A stretch of DNA of 64,000 bases, from contig QCXZ01000047.1 of assembly GCA_025024175.1 (NCBI GenBank), forward strand, positions 310,001 to 374,000. The letters run 5' to 3'. Position numbers and translations under genes: made by a program. Below are positions 32,696-43,268 of this stretch, in pieces (positions within the stretch are counted from its first letter, which is position 1; every line of letters begins with the position of its first letter). Below the pieces are notes generated by a model. That model saw only the letters and a program-made list of their open reading frames with translations, was not told the DNA's origin and did not search any database. This stretch comes from Rhyzopertha dominica. Its lineage: Eukaryota; Arthropoda; Insecta; Coleoptera; Bostrichidae.

Positions 32696-33320
32696 TAAGT
32701 GGAAACTATTCCTAACTGCTGTATTTTCCTATACCAGCTTTGGGATTAGTGGAAGCTACACTCAAATATAACGGTGTATGGCTAAACGTGATTTACAGCA
32801 ATATGTATAGATTGCTTATAATCTAAAATGACTTACTCAGGCTTAAAGCAATATTAAAAAGATTTTCAAGCATTTTAATAATAAGCATGGATAGCATTTC
32901 TGTTGAATTTGCCTTGAAGATAGGAGATTCATCAGATGTAAATATGTAAAATCGTTTTCACAGTATCCGTAGCTAAGTATAAAGATTTGTAAACACTGGT
33001 ATATCTTGATATGAACTGCAGCGTTTTATTCTTGCAGAAAAGAACCGCGTAATGTGATAATACCTTCAATATCTGGCCTTCGGGTGCACGAGTAGCTAAA
33101 ACCAAAATTTCGACATCTTCAACCACTCTTACCATATTCTTTAAAAACTCCTGTATTCAAAAGGTCGCTGTGGACGTCAGTTCAGGGTTGTTTACCTTTA
33201 CTGTAGGTGCGTATCCTTAAAAAAGTTCGACTCCGACGGAGAGGAATTTACTGCCTGATTTTGTCAATGGATAAATCGTCTCGTGTATCTTACGATACTT
33301 CTCATTTTCTATATATTTCT
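32696..33320 (-). pseudogene. Duplicated 3' part of the coiled-coil gene
   Basis: Direct repeat of 35166-35812. It reads VRVVEDVEILVLATRAPEGQ, then FISRYTSVYKSLYLATDTVK and SPIFKANSTEMLSMLIIKML, with frameshifts. It lacks the N-terminal part and the coiled coil. The repeat brackets the RING gene (33493-34935), showing a local tandem duplication. Confidence 0.65.
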
Positions 33321-33492
33321 TTATTCATATTTCATACATATTAAAAGCTTACAAACAATGATTATTAAAAAAACACTTAAAATTACAGAGGGATAAATTA
33401 CGGTTGGGAATCTATTATTGGGGGTAAAAATAATGGTGGTGTATGACGTGGATATGGGCGGGATGGAGAGGTGGAGGTGGAGGGTATTCAGG

Positions 33493-34935
33493 CTAATTGG
33501 GTGCAGGGGACTGCGGCGGCGGTGGCGGAGTGTATAGAGGAGACCTTGGTCTGTGATCCTCATTTTCCCGTAACTCCTGTGGCATGAGCGGCTGTGGAGT
33601 ATACTGGGCGGATCGCGGCGCTGGCGGTGGCGGAATGTACAGAGGAGACCACGGTCTCTGATCCTCATATCCCGGTAACTCCTGCGGCATGAGCGGTGGT
33701 GGAGTATATTTGGGAGATCGGGGTCTCATCATATCTAATGCGAAGGAAAGGCAAAAAAACATTTCTTAGTAAGTTGATGTGGTTTATACTGCTTAATTAA
33801 TTACCTCTGTAGGCAGGAGTGCTACACCTAACAGGGTCATTACGGGTAGGCTGCCGCTCGTATGGGTGGTAACGACATCTCTGGTGTATTGCCGGCACCA
33901 GAGGTGGCGATACCACCGGGGAATTACGTTCCATCGACTGCAGTCGTAGTTCCGGGCTATAGGAAGGACCCGGAACTCCTACTATTTCCCCTTGTAGTTG
34001 CTCTGCCATATTTAATCCCAAGAAGAAGAAAAACAAAAAAAAAACATTTCTCATTAATGGTTAAAGAAACTTAAGCTTTTACTTTAATTAGTTACCTCTA
34101 TAATAGGTACCGTGCTGCTGCTCATTAGCATAATCCGCATCCAGAAATGATGGTNNGGGTTGGAAACCTAAAAAAAACAACGTAAGAAAAATGTATTAGG
34201 AAATTAATTACACAGTTATGATCAGTAAATCACTGAACTAAATATGTGAGTAGTCTTTTACTTGCCATCATCAGCCTGTCCTCGATACCCATGAATGGCC
34301 CTTCTGCAACGTCCGGGTTGTGCATTGCCGTTCCTTTTTTTACAAAGAAAATGTTTTAATTAGAATTAAATAAAAAAGGCAATAAGATTGTGTTCTCTAA
34401 GAAAAAATCATATTTTACCTGCTGTTGAAAATGTCACTCGTGACGGACCTGCTGCTGGCCAGGAGGATAAGCCATATCCATCTGTTAATAAACAAACAAA
34501 AAATTGTTAATTTAAGGCAAGCAAGAATAAACTGTAATATGTAAGCAATATATGAATGATATTTTGTTGAATTCTTACCTCTGTTCGATATGGGTGTAGC
34601 TTCCGGTGCTGCGTCCGCTTCAAGTTCCGATAGATCATTGTCATCCAAAAGGATTAATGATCTAGTGGAGCTTGAATCGTCGCTTGCACGAGCAGCGAAT
34701 ACTTCGTCAACTCGTCATTATTGTGAACGAATTGTCGAAGTAAGTCGCCTGTGGTCTCCAGAACAGGCACCGGTATGGTTCTCGCTCCTGCCAACGATGT
34801 TTTGCAAAAGGGACATTCGTCCCTCGGACTTTTCTTTGCGCAAATCAGACACATTACATGTCCGTTTGTATACTGAACGATTTTTCTTCTCCCTCTCATA
34901 TGCTCAGTGCAAATGAGACACTCAACTGAGTCCAT
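33493..34935 (-). CDS. RING-finger, proline-rich protein with symmetric phase-1 exons (copy A)
   Basis: Six exons with GT/AG sites: 34579-34935, 34419-34481, 34262-34333, 34096-34167, 33805-34002, 33493-33734. All junctions are phase 1. Exon 1 has a RING-like module, CLICTEHMRG..NGHVMCLICAKKSPRDECPFCK (residues 6-45), similar to SIAH-type RINGs, but the third metal ligand is Tyr (residue 22). Middle exons encode short Gly/Pro/Tyr-rich pieces (DGYGLSSWPAAGPSR, PSFLDADYANEQQHGTYY). The last exon has two repeats of PLMPQEL..EDxRPxSPLYxPPPP and stops at 33493. One base is missing near 34721 relative to copy B, shifting exon 1 into a stop unless repaired or mis-sequenced. A ubiquitin-ligase-like scaffold role is inference. 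The family is not recognised. Confidence 0.6.
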
Positions 34936-35165
34936 TAGCTGCTTGAACAATATGCCGAAGTTTACAAGTCTGTAAGAAATGATAATAATATTGTTACCTG
35001 TTAAAAGGCGGTATTGGTATAAAGAAAAGGCATGGTTATCACAGGACAAAAAGAAAAAAATAACAATATACTTACAACAACCACATCCGAGGATCCATGT
35101 CTTTATCGGTCTTTTCTTAAATAATCATACACAAACACGCTGGATACAAAATGTTTCTAAACACT
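34936..35165. other. Upstream region of RING gene copy A
   Basis: The sequence is shared with copy B (52100-52325), so it belongs to the duplicated unit. An ORF extending upstream to 35049 crosses it, but donor- and acceptor-like sites only 28 nt apart make splicing here unlikely. No promoter element is certain. Confidence 0.4.
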
Positions 35166-36128
35166 GGTGTACTGTTTATAAGTGGAAACTATTCCTAACT
35201 GCTGTATTTTCCTATACCAGCTTTGGGATTAGTGGAAGCTACACTCAAATATAACGGTGTATGGCCAAACGTGATTTACAGCAATATGTATAGATTGCTT
35301 ATAATCTAAGATGACTTACTTAGGCTTAAAGCAATATTAAATGTTTCTGCCGATTTTAATAGATTTTCAAGCATTTTAATAATAAGCATGGATAGCATTT
35401 CTGTTGAATTGCCTTGAAGATAGGATCATCAGGTGTAAATATGTAAAATCGTTTTCACAGTATCCGTAGCTAAGTATAAAGATTTGTAAACACTGGTATA
35501 TCTTGATATGAACTGCAGCGTTTTATTCTTGCAGAAAAGAACCGCGTAATGTGATAATACCTTCAATATCTTGGCCTTCGGGTGCACGAGTAGCTAAAAC
35601 CAAAATTTCGACATCTTCAACCACTCTTCCCATATTCTTTAAAAACAACTGTATTGAAAAGATCGCTGTGGACGTCAGTTCAGGGTTATTTATCTTTACT
35701 GTAGGTGCGTATCCTTCAAAAAGTTCGACTCCGACGGAGAGGAATTTACTGCCTGATTTTGTCAAGGGATAAATCGTCTCGTGTATCTTACGATACTTCT
35801 CATTTTCTATAGCTCTCTTCGTTTTTTTCCGCCTGATCCTGCTCAATTTTTTCAGTTACTTTTATCAAATCCTCCTCTATTCCTTGCTGGAGTTATACTA
35901 TCGCCTTCTTTATAACAGGGTTTAGGTGATTTAGGAGATGCATCTGTTGAGAATAACTCTGGCGTGCTTGAAAGTTGTTCATCGGGTAGTTCTTCGCTAA
36001 CAGGCTGAGACATCAAGTCAACACTTTTTGACCGCTGTAAATCCTCTGGCGCAGGCGATGGAGAAATGTGTTTGGGCCGCTGTACACTTGCCGGAGTCTG
36101 ATGTAGAGTGGTAGGTGCGATGCGTTTC
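35166..36128 (-). CDS. Unrecognised coiled-coil protein, 3' exons (frameshifted)
   Basis: After a TTCAG acceptor (exon from 36128) the minus strand encodes a Ser/Pro/Glu-rich stretch (RKRIAPTTLHQTPASVQRPK, then LMSQPVSEELPDEQLSSTPE). A charged probable coiled coil follows in another frame (REEDLIKVTEKIEQDQAEKN), then a well-ordered segment YPLTKSGSKFLSVGVELFEG and YAPTVKINNPELTSTAIFSI at about 35640-35750. A GTATTA donor near 35555 leads to FISRYTSVYKSLYLATDTVK and a terminal amphipathic segment. Two or three frameshifts break it, so it is decayed or poorly sequenced. The family is not recognised. Its 3' part is duplicated at 32696-33320. Confidence 0.45.
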
Positions 36129-36189
36129 CTGAACATTTAAGAAGAAGAAAGCGTAGACATTGAAAATCGGTACACGAATTAAATGTTAT

Positions 36190-36710
36190 TTCAAATCATT
36201 ATCTTAATTTACTTGAAGGTCTTCTACAGAGAGTGCTGTAAACACGCTAGCTATTAATAATTGTCGAAACGCGCCGGTGATGGCTTGGAAGAAGGTCCTC
36301 TGGTCGTCGGCTAGTCTCCTGCTGTATTTAGACCATATGGCGGCGGCCTGCACGATGGCGTGCATTTCCTGCGTCGTGGAATTTGTCGTTGGGCGTCACT
36401 GGCAGTCTTGACTAGANCCCTCTCCCAGAAGGGTCGGTNGGGTGTCGGTAGTAGATCTCGTTAGCACCATGCCGGCTACGNTGTTTTTGAGTTCGCCGTC
36501 TACAATAGCNGGTTTAGACCTAGCGTTGGGCGCTACTTGATACCGGATGGGCCTTCGGGTTTTCACGGGAGCGGAGTCCTCGGAGACGGTGCGTGGGGGG
36601 CTTGTTCTGGACTCGGGGTGCTGCCGTTGGAGAGTGCTGGCCGTCGATATCTGGTATGCGTATCGAAGCGGTGGAGTCTAATTTAAGCTTTGACCGGAGA
36701 GGGCCCTGAG
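36190..36710 (-). other. Probable upstream exon(s) of the coiled-coil gene, GC-rich
   Basis: The segment is distinctly richer in GC than its surroundings and starts after a TTTCTCAG acceptor (36710). The minus strand reads VKTRRPIRYQVAPNARSKPA, then AGMVLTRSTTDT. After a run with several N it reads TTQEMHAIVQAAAIWSKYSR, then RLADDQRTFFQAITGAFRQL, up to a GTAAAT donor-like site. Frame breaks coincide with ambiguous bases. No family is recognised. It could be the N-terminal region of the gene at 35166-36128. Confidence 0.4.
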
Positions 36711-39545
36711 AAATGCATGTGACTGAAAAAAGTAATTAGAAAATTCAGAAACATTTACATTAGAGATGAGGTTATTTGAAACCATTTGCTGCATATAAAA
36801 TGCAAATAATAGATTAATAACGTAAACTGTACCTTTTAACTTGATGGTGTTTGAGCCTGCAGGTCTTATGAGCCCAATGGTCGCAACTCTCATATTGATG
36901 CAATTCTTCCCCCCGGACTCTTTGAGACACTATAAACAAATGTCCCTAACATCGGATTTATGCAACAAAAAGGTTCTGACCATTCGCGAAAATTATTATG
37001 GTCGAGACAATTCACTAAACTGTCTCCTAATAGGATGTTGCTAGCAAAGAGAATTACATACTCCGCAATTATATGCATCCCGTTGTTGATCCTGATTTTC
37101 AACGACAAGCTCCCATTCTTCTATGCTAAAATTTTTGTTACATACAGTTAAGTATGTAGAAAAATGTTTAAAATGATATTGGGTTTCTTGAAACGTACTG
37201 CCGAGCAGATTAATAAACTAAAAGGTCTTTTTTTAAAGTCCGTTACAGTTAAGCACCAATGGTTATTGTTTATGATAGTAGGAATAAGGACTATGTCGTC
37301 TATCGGTTCCTTTAAATTGGTTCGGGAATAATATATAACCCGACATGCATCGCAAGGTAGGACTCTTGCAGCCGAGTTTAAATCTGAAACTAATCCTAGA
37401 AGGATTACGTCGATAATAACATTTGTCAACCACTCGTTGCGTACGTCCGTGTTACCGGAATATGTTAGCGTTTTATAATCATCAAAAACAGTTTTTTAAT
37501 CAGATACTCTATAAAAGTATAGTGCCCTACTAAATAATCAAAACCAATCTTAACGTAATAAGTTCGTCGTCAAATAAATGGTTTGGTAAAATATTGAACT
37601 TTTTACAATATGCTCCAGCTTTTTACGTAATGGCGCAGCGACAGCGATCAGGTGTATGGTAGGTCTGTTTGCGAGGTTTATCTTTCCTCCACCCTTCCTC
37701 CTGCGCTTTCACTGCTTTATTCGGAGGCCTAGTGGGCCTAGCTCCCAAACGTTTTTTTATTCCTAAACTAATTTCTTTATATTTCGATAAAACGAGTACA
37801 TTTTAAATTAGACTGATTATTTAAAATTATAGGTTTGTTACCAAACCAAACCATCTGTCCAGCGGAGCATTACTGTTTCTAGCAAGTGGGCGATACCTAT
37901 TACGAATCCCATCAACTAACGTCCAAAGCGGCACATAATGTCATATGTCTGGAGAGCAAAGATACAAATAAATCGGGTATGTAGAGGTCATTTTTCTGCT
38001 GTCGAAGATGAAGGAAGTTTAAAAAGTATACGTTCTTCGGCACGAAATATGGATTCAAAATGTTCTTAAAACTTACTGGAACGGTAAATTGCCTCCCTGC
38101 GTCGATCGTTATGTAACACACATGCCGCACTCAACTCTTCGAAGTTATCACTCTCACAGTTGAAATAGATTAATATGCTACGACACAGCCCTCTCATCAC
38201 CTCACTACGCTGAGGAGAATGAAACATGCGAACAACTAATCTCAACCAACGTTCACTCTGGATATGTTACAAGCTGCAGCGAATATTTGTTTCACTGGCC
38301 GTTGTTCCTTTCTTCCTGTTGTTATAATCTTCATATAGTGGCAATTACATAATTTGATATATATGAATTCCCGTTTTAATGAAGTATCGTCTTTGCCATT
38401 AACTACTGTGTATCATAAATAGTGTCAAATTATTCCAAGCTCCATTTATAGCATTAACTAAAGCAAGCCTAAAGTCCGTAAAAACAACGTTGAATGGGGG
38501 CCATGATTTAGCGGATGAATTTTGAATTCAAAAACACAGGAATAGTTTGAGCCCAAATTTTATTATTAGGGTAAAATGTTGGGAGCTGATCATTTCAAAT
38601 ATTAGTATCACGTCATTGGTATCTCGTATCTTAATTACAGCGGCGTAGTAAAATATTCGTTTTTCGCGTTTATTGAGTTTTCGGTCTACCGATGCCGTTG
38701 CATCTAAACGTAATTTTACTGAGAAACGGCCAATGCTGCTAATTTGACTCTTTAAAATTTCATTTTGTTCTTGAAGATGCGCGAAGGCGAATCAACATCC
38801 TGAATATATTTCCAATTTTGCTTGACAACTTGCATTAAATCAGCATCATGTCAATTTTATCATTTGAATGACAATCGGCAAAACCTAGAGCCTACAATAG
38901 GTGGTATCGGACTTAATATTTTGAAGATTACCTTTACGTATTACTGAAGAAGATAAAGCTAGAACATTCAAGTTTCTATAAGCAGACGGTTTAATGTGCT
39001 TCAGTTCTTTTTTAAACCAATCACGCTATATTCCTCTAAAATGACGAGTTAATTTAGTGCTTTCACGGCGGTTGTAACTTTTTGATGACGAAAACACTTC
39101 TACGTAAATTGGAGTACTCAGGTTAATTTTTTTAGTTGAAAATATGTTTTTTTTTGCATTCGGTGTGAGCACAATAGGCATAAATTACAATTTCATTATT
39201 TTTCAATTAATTAACTAATGTTAATTATGCAAATATTATATACAAGCTTTATATTTTTCTTCAGTATATATCTATAACGAGGTACCAACTTTGCACTCTT
39301 ATACATAATACACAATTAACTCTCAGAAATTTCAANCGAACCCTCTAAAAAGATCGAGGATATTTTGTTTTCTTTTCGTCGGTCGAAGGTGCATTTTCTG
39401 CACTAAGGGGTAAAAAATGAGTAAACTTTTGTGTACGACTGTGCAACTGTTTAACTGGGGTAGGAACAAAAGTAGAGTAGCGCTGATACTTCTCTCTGTG
39501 ACGCACCTGTCTGGTGACATATCCGAACACAATTAAAGTGATTAT
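36711..39545 (-). pseudogene. Ulp1-fused transposase relic, unit 2 (most complete)
   Basis: Right to left on the minus strand: QRYSTFVPTPVKQLHSRTQK (about 39440-39510), an EVFSSSK-type block (about 39090), a KPSAYRNL-like block (about 38970), a LRLDATASVDRKL block (about 38690-38730) with the first Asp, PPFNVVFTDFRLALVNAING (about 38440-38500) with the second Asp, and IPDLFVSLLSRHMTLCAALD (37912-37990). Then comes the Ulp1/C48 domain: DDIVLIPTIINNNHWCLTVT DF with the catalytic His and Asp (about 37235-37310), and QQRDAYNCGV with the catalytic Cys (about 37055-37085). A CDHWAHKTC cysteine/histidine motif follows (about 36860-36890). Every part is present but in shifting frames. The DDE core resembles Mutator-like transposases. 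Confidence 0.65.
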
Positions 39546-39551
39546 TTAAAA

Positions 39552-39760
39552 TTATATTTTAACGGCCTTTTGTATGTTCGCAATGGCACCGTAGCCAGCA
39601 GTAAATAACTCCGCTACTTGCATCTGGGTTATTACCTTTCTCGGATGATTGGCCATCCTATTTTGACATTCTCTACTAAATGCGTTCTTCACAGGCCCAA
39701 AGAAACCCATATCCCAAGGTTGCATTCTATGGCTGGCGTGCGGAGGCAGAGACAACAAAT
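39552..39760 (-). pseudogene. pogo/Tigger DDE transposase C-terminal fragment
   Basis: LPPHASHRMQPWDMGFFGPV is followed by KNAFSRECQNRMANHPRKVI and TQMQVAELFTAGYGAIANI. This matches the C-terminal part of DDE_1 transposases ('LPPHTTHRLQPLD..FF.PLK', 'VT..Q.A.LF..AY'). The upstream catalytic Asp residues are missing. It lies just downstream of the SWIM/YqaJ gene, in the same order as at 55772-56826. Confidence 0.75.
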
Positions 39761-40180
39761 CGATATGATTTTCTCTGCAATAATTTACTACTTGTAAATC
39801 CCGTAAATTACTACTTAAGAATTCAAATTCTATTTATGTTCCATAAAGACAAACCTTTTATTCATTTTTATTTCTTGCTTGTCAAAACATTTATGGACAT
39901 TTTTGAGAAACTTTATATTTTACTTTTAGCAACAATCAATTATCAATGCCTGATAATAAAAATGGTGAACAGTGTTATTAAATTTAGTAATAATTATGAA
40001 TTTGTTAATATTTATTGAAGTACCCTGCAAGTAAAATTATTTAATTTTTCAAGTTTTGGATTTATTTGAGGGAGATAATAACGTATTTATTTAAAATTTA
40101 ATTATTTCAGGTGATGCCATAAAAGGGCCCAATGAAAAAGAAGTACCTAATTCAAACAACAGTTACAAGCTGTGCACATT
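39761..40180. other. Non-coding stretch between pogo fragment and SWIM/YqaJ gene
   Basis: AT-rich sequence with no supported gene. It probably contains the 3' UTR of the YqaJ gene. Confidence 0.4.
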
Positions 40181-41546
40181 TTATTGTATTAAAACTGGAT
40201 AAATTGCATTTTTCCAAAACACATTAGCATCTTCAATTATTGAAATACAAAAATCTTCATCATAATTCAATTTAAATACGTTTACAACTTTGTTATCTTC
40301 AAAAGTAGGCGATACAATACAAAAAAGGCCTGCATTTCTTCGTGCCATATATTTCGGTGTTACCACATTTTCTTTGATGTATCGCTCCACAGTTTTTTCT
40401 TTGCTTGGGCACTTTACTTCAATGGCATACTCATTTGTAATGCCATCTGGTGAGGCTCCAAGTGCTGGGTATTTGCTACTCACAAACAGGCCCTCATCTT
40501 TTATTTTTAAATTATGTAGCTTTGCCACTTCTTTAAGGACATCTTTTTCTAACCTACGCCCTCTTTGTACCGCTGCTGTTGGCACAAACGTGGAGCCCCC
40601 AAGGATAACTTCAACTAAAGCTCCTTGAAGGACTTTACACTTTGAAGCTTCGTAGATACGTGAAGCTGTGATTCTTCCATACCGATTTTCATGCCATGCA
40701 GAACGTTCTCCTTGTGAACACGTACCATTTTGTAACTTTTCACATGCTGCGTCGGTCATTATCTTTTGAATGAACTTCAAAAAGTCATCTGCTGTTCTTC
40801 CATATATTTTAATGACAGATGATACATGTCTGTACATTCATATGCTAACTGCCTGCGCAAATCAAAAATTCCACCACTAACCCCTTGAATGGTTTGTGCC
40901 TTTTGTAAAAAGGCACTTCCTTTAGGCTTCAAAGCTGGTATCGGTTGCCCAACGATGGCTTCTAAATCCAATGTTTTTGAGTTTTCGTCCCACTTTGGTG
41001 ATTTGGGAACCCCTCCAATAACACACCTGCGATGTTACTGCAGGTTCTTCACTGCGCCTGTGGAGCCAAAACAAAAATGCAGTTGCATGTTTGCATCCTC
41101 CTATAAAAAATAAAAACGATGCATTAACAACTTTCATGGTTATAAACTTAGGTATTATACCTGACGACGCAGCACAACTTAAGCAGTCGCTACTTAAAAT
41201 TTTCAGATTTTCTTCCTCTACTGTAACACATACTTCATACTGGCTACCTCGAATTTTATGTTCGGGTGATATCTTTGCTTTTACTGTGCAAATAGATCCC
41301 ACACGTTTTAGCTGAACATAACCAACTGTACTGTCACCATATGTCTCCCGTGTTGCTCTGGAATAAATAAGCAACAGTTAAATTTTAATCAGCACAATGT
41401 AAATTTCGCATTTACTTACCGTTGAGTTTTAACGTTTTTCATCTCAGCACTCAAAAACTGAATGTTGTCTGAGTAATACTCGTCAATCATTGAGACATCA
41501 ATAATTGGTAAATTATCAGAAGATGCTTTCTCAAATCCACTCTCCA
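40181..41546 (-). CDS. SWIM zinc-finger / YqaJ-type exonuclease protein (two frameshifts)
   Basis: Exon 1 (about 41418-41546) starts MESGFEKASSDNLPIIDVSM. An intron with a GTAAGT donor leads at about 41357 to ATRETYGDSTVGYVQLKRVG. The SWIM finger CLSCAASSG|GCKHATAF is split by a short intron (about 41105-41160) and is followed by FLFWLHRRSEEP. The C-terminus is a PD-(D/E)XK YqaJ/lambda-exonuclease-like domain: GRITASRIYEASKCK, LGASPDGI (Asp), AIEVKCPSKEKT (Glu-x-Lys), stop at 40181. Frames shift by one near 40985 and 40800, so it is decayed or carries sequencing errors. Total about 430 residues. Proteins with this domain pair are common and unannotated in arthropods and are often repeat-associated. 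Enzymatic activity would be DNA end resection (inference). Confidence 0.7.
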
Positions 41547-41555
41547 TTATTTCGA

Positions 41556-43268
41556 TTATCGCGCTACCACTTGAATTCGACAAAGAACCAGCACGTTTGT
41601 AGGTCGTTTATGGCTTCCTTTGAAGCATTAATTGGTTCGGAATTTTTGGTATAATACATAACTTGACATGCACCGCAAGGCAGGACTTTTGCAGCCGAGT
41701 TTAAATCTGAAACTAATACTAGAAGGATTACGTGGATAATAACATTTGTCACCCATTCGTGGCGTACGTCCGTGTTAACAGAATATGCTAGCGTTTTATA
41801 CTTATCAAACAAGTTTTAAACAATGTAAACTGGTCCATTTACACTTTTACAATAAATCTCCCCGAAGTCTGTAAACGGATAGTGCTCTACTAAATAATCA
41901 AAACCAATCTTAACGTAATAAGATTCGTCGTTTAATAGATGGTTGGGTAAAAAATTGAACTTTATAATATGTTGGAGACTTTTTACGTAATGGCGCAGCG
42001 ACAGCCTTAACCGGATCAGGTGTATAGTAAGTCTGTTTGCGAGGTTTATCTTTCCTCCACCCTTACTCCTGCGCTTTCACTGCTTTATTCGGTGGCCTAG
42101 TGGGCCTAGTTGCCAAACGTTTCTTTTTTATTCCTAAACTAATTTCTTTATATTTCGATAAAACGAGTACATTAGACTGATTATTTAAAATTATATGTTT
42201 TTTACTAAACCAAACCATCTGTCCACCGGAACATTACTGTACCTAGTAAGTGGGTGATCCCTATTACTAATATCATCAACTAACGTCCAAAGCGGCACAT
42301 AATGCTATACGTCTGGCGAGCAAAGAAACAAACGAATAGATATGTATACGTCATTTTTGTGTGCGTCGATGATGGAGGAACATGAGAAAGCGTGCGTTTT
42401 TCGGTACTAAATATGGACTGATGCGTTGCGGAGAATGAAACACGCGAATCACTAATTTTAACCAGCGTTCAAGAACATTCATACTGGATATGTTAAAAGC
42501 TTTTCTTGCTTTTGTTATAATCTTCATGTAGTGGCAACCACATAATTTAATATATATGAAATATCGTCTTTGCCATTAACTACTGTATCATAGGTAGTGT
42601 TTATGTGCTGCGTTAGTGTAAAATTATTCCAAGCTCAATTTACAGCATTAATTAAAGCAAAACTAAGTTCCGTAACAACAACGTTAAATGGAGGGCATGA
42701 CTTATCGGATGAATTTTGAATCAAAAAACACCGGAATAGTTTGAGGAAAAATTTTATTATTATTTATGTTGGGAGCTGATCATTTAAAAAATTGGTATTA
42801 CGTCATTGGTATCTCGTATCTTAACCACAGCAGCGTATTAAAATATTCGTTTTTCGCCTTTATTGAGTTTTCGATCTACCGATTCCGTTGCATCTTAATG
42901 TAACTTTACTAAGAAACTGCCACTGTTGCTAATTTGACTCTTTAAAATTTCATTTTGCTCTTTACTAAAAATGGAGATACGCGAAGGCGAATCATATTCC
43001 TGAATATATTTCCAATTTTGCTTGGCATCTTGCATCAAATCAATATTATGTCGATTTACCATTTTATTGACGGTCGGCAAAGTTTAGAGCCTGCAAACGT
43101 ATTTTACGATAGGTTGTATCGCGCTTAATATTTTTAATATTACGTTTACGTCTACTAAAGAAGATGAACCTAGAACATTCAATTTTCTATAAGCAGACGG
43201 TTTAATGTGCTTCATTTCTTTTTAAACAAATCACGCTCTATTCCTCTGGAATGACGAGTTAATTTAGT
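41556..43268 (-). pseudogene. Ulp1-fused transposase relic, unit 3 (truncated at the protease)
   Basis: From right to left: an AYRKLNVLGSSS-like N-terminal block (about 43150-43210), HNIDLMQDAKQNWKYIQEYD with a KLHxDATESV block (42880-43060), the core (about 42200-42750, eroded), an RPxRHxxKAVKA-like linker (about 42040-42120), and the start of the Ulp1 domain, HEWVTNVIIHVILLVLVSDL (41620-41760). The His and Cys catalytic motifs are gone. At about 41555 the sequence passes directly into the SWIM/YqaJ gene, so that gene's insertion or a deletion truncated this unit. Confidence 0.55.

Noticed and set aside
33862..34074. Plus-strand ORF, repeated at 51027-51215
   Set aside because: Antisense to exon 5 of the RING gene; the sense exon has splice sites and consistent phase.
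40181..41546. Bacterial or phage contamination (YqaJ, and the ISXO2-like transposase at 49.3-50.2 kb)
   Set aside because: The YqaJ gene has spliceosomal introns and a SWIM finger. The second gene is the eukaryotic Merlin form, with AT-rich eukaryotic flanks and animal transposons on both sides.
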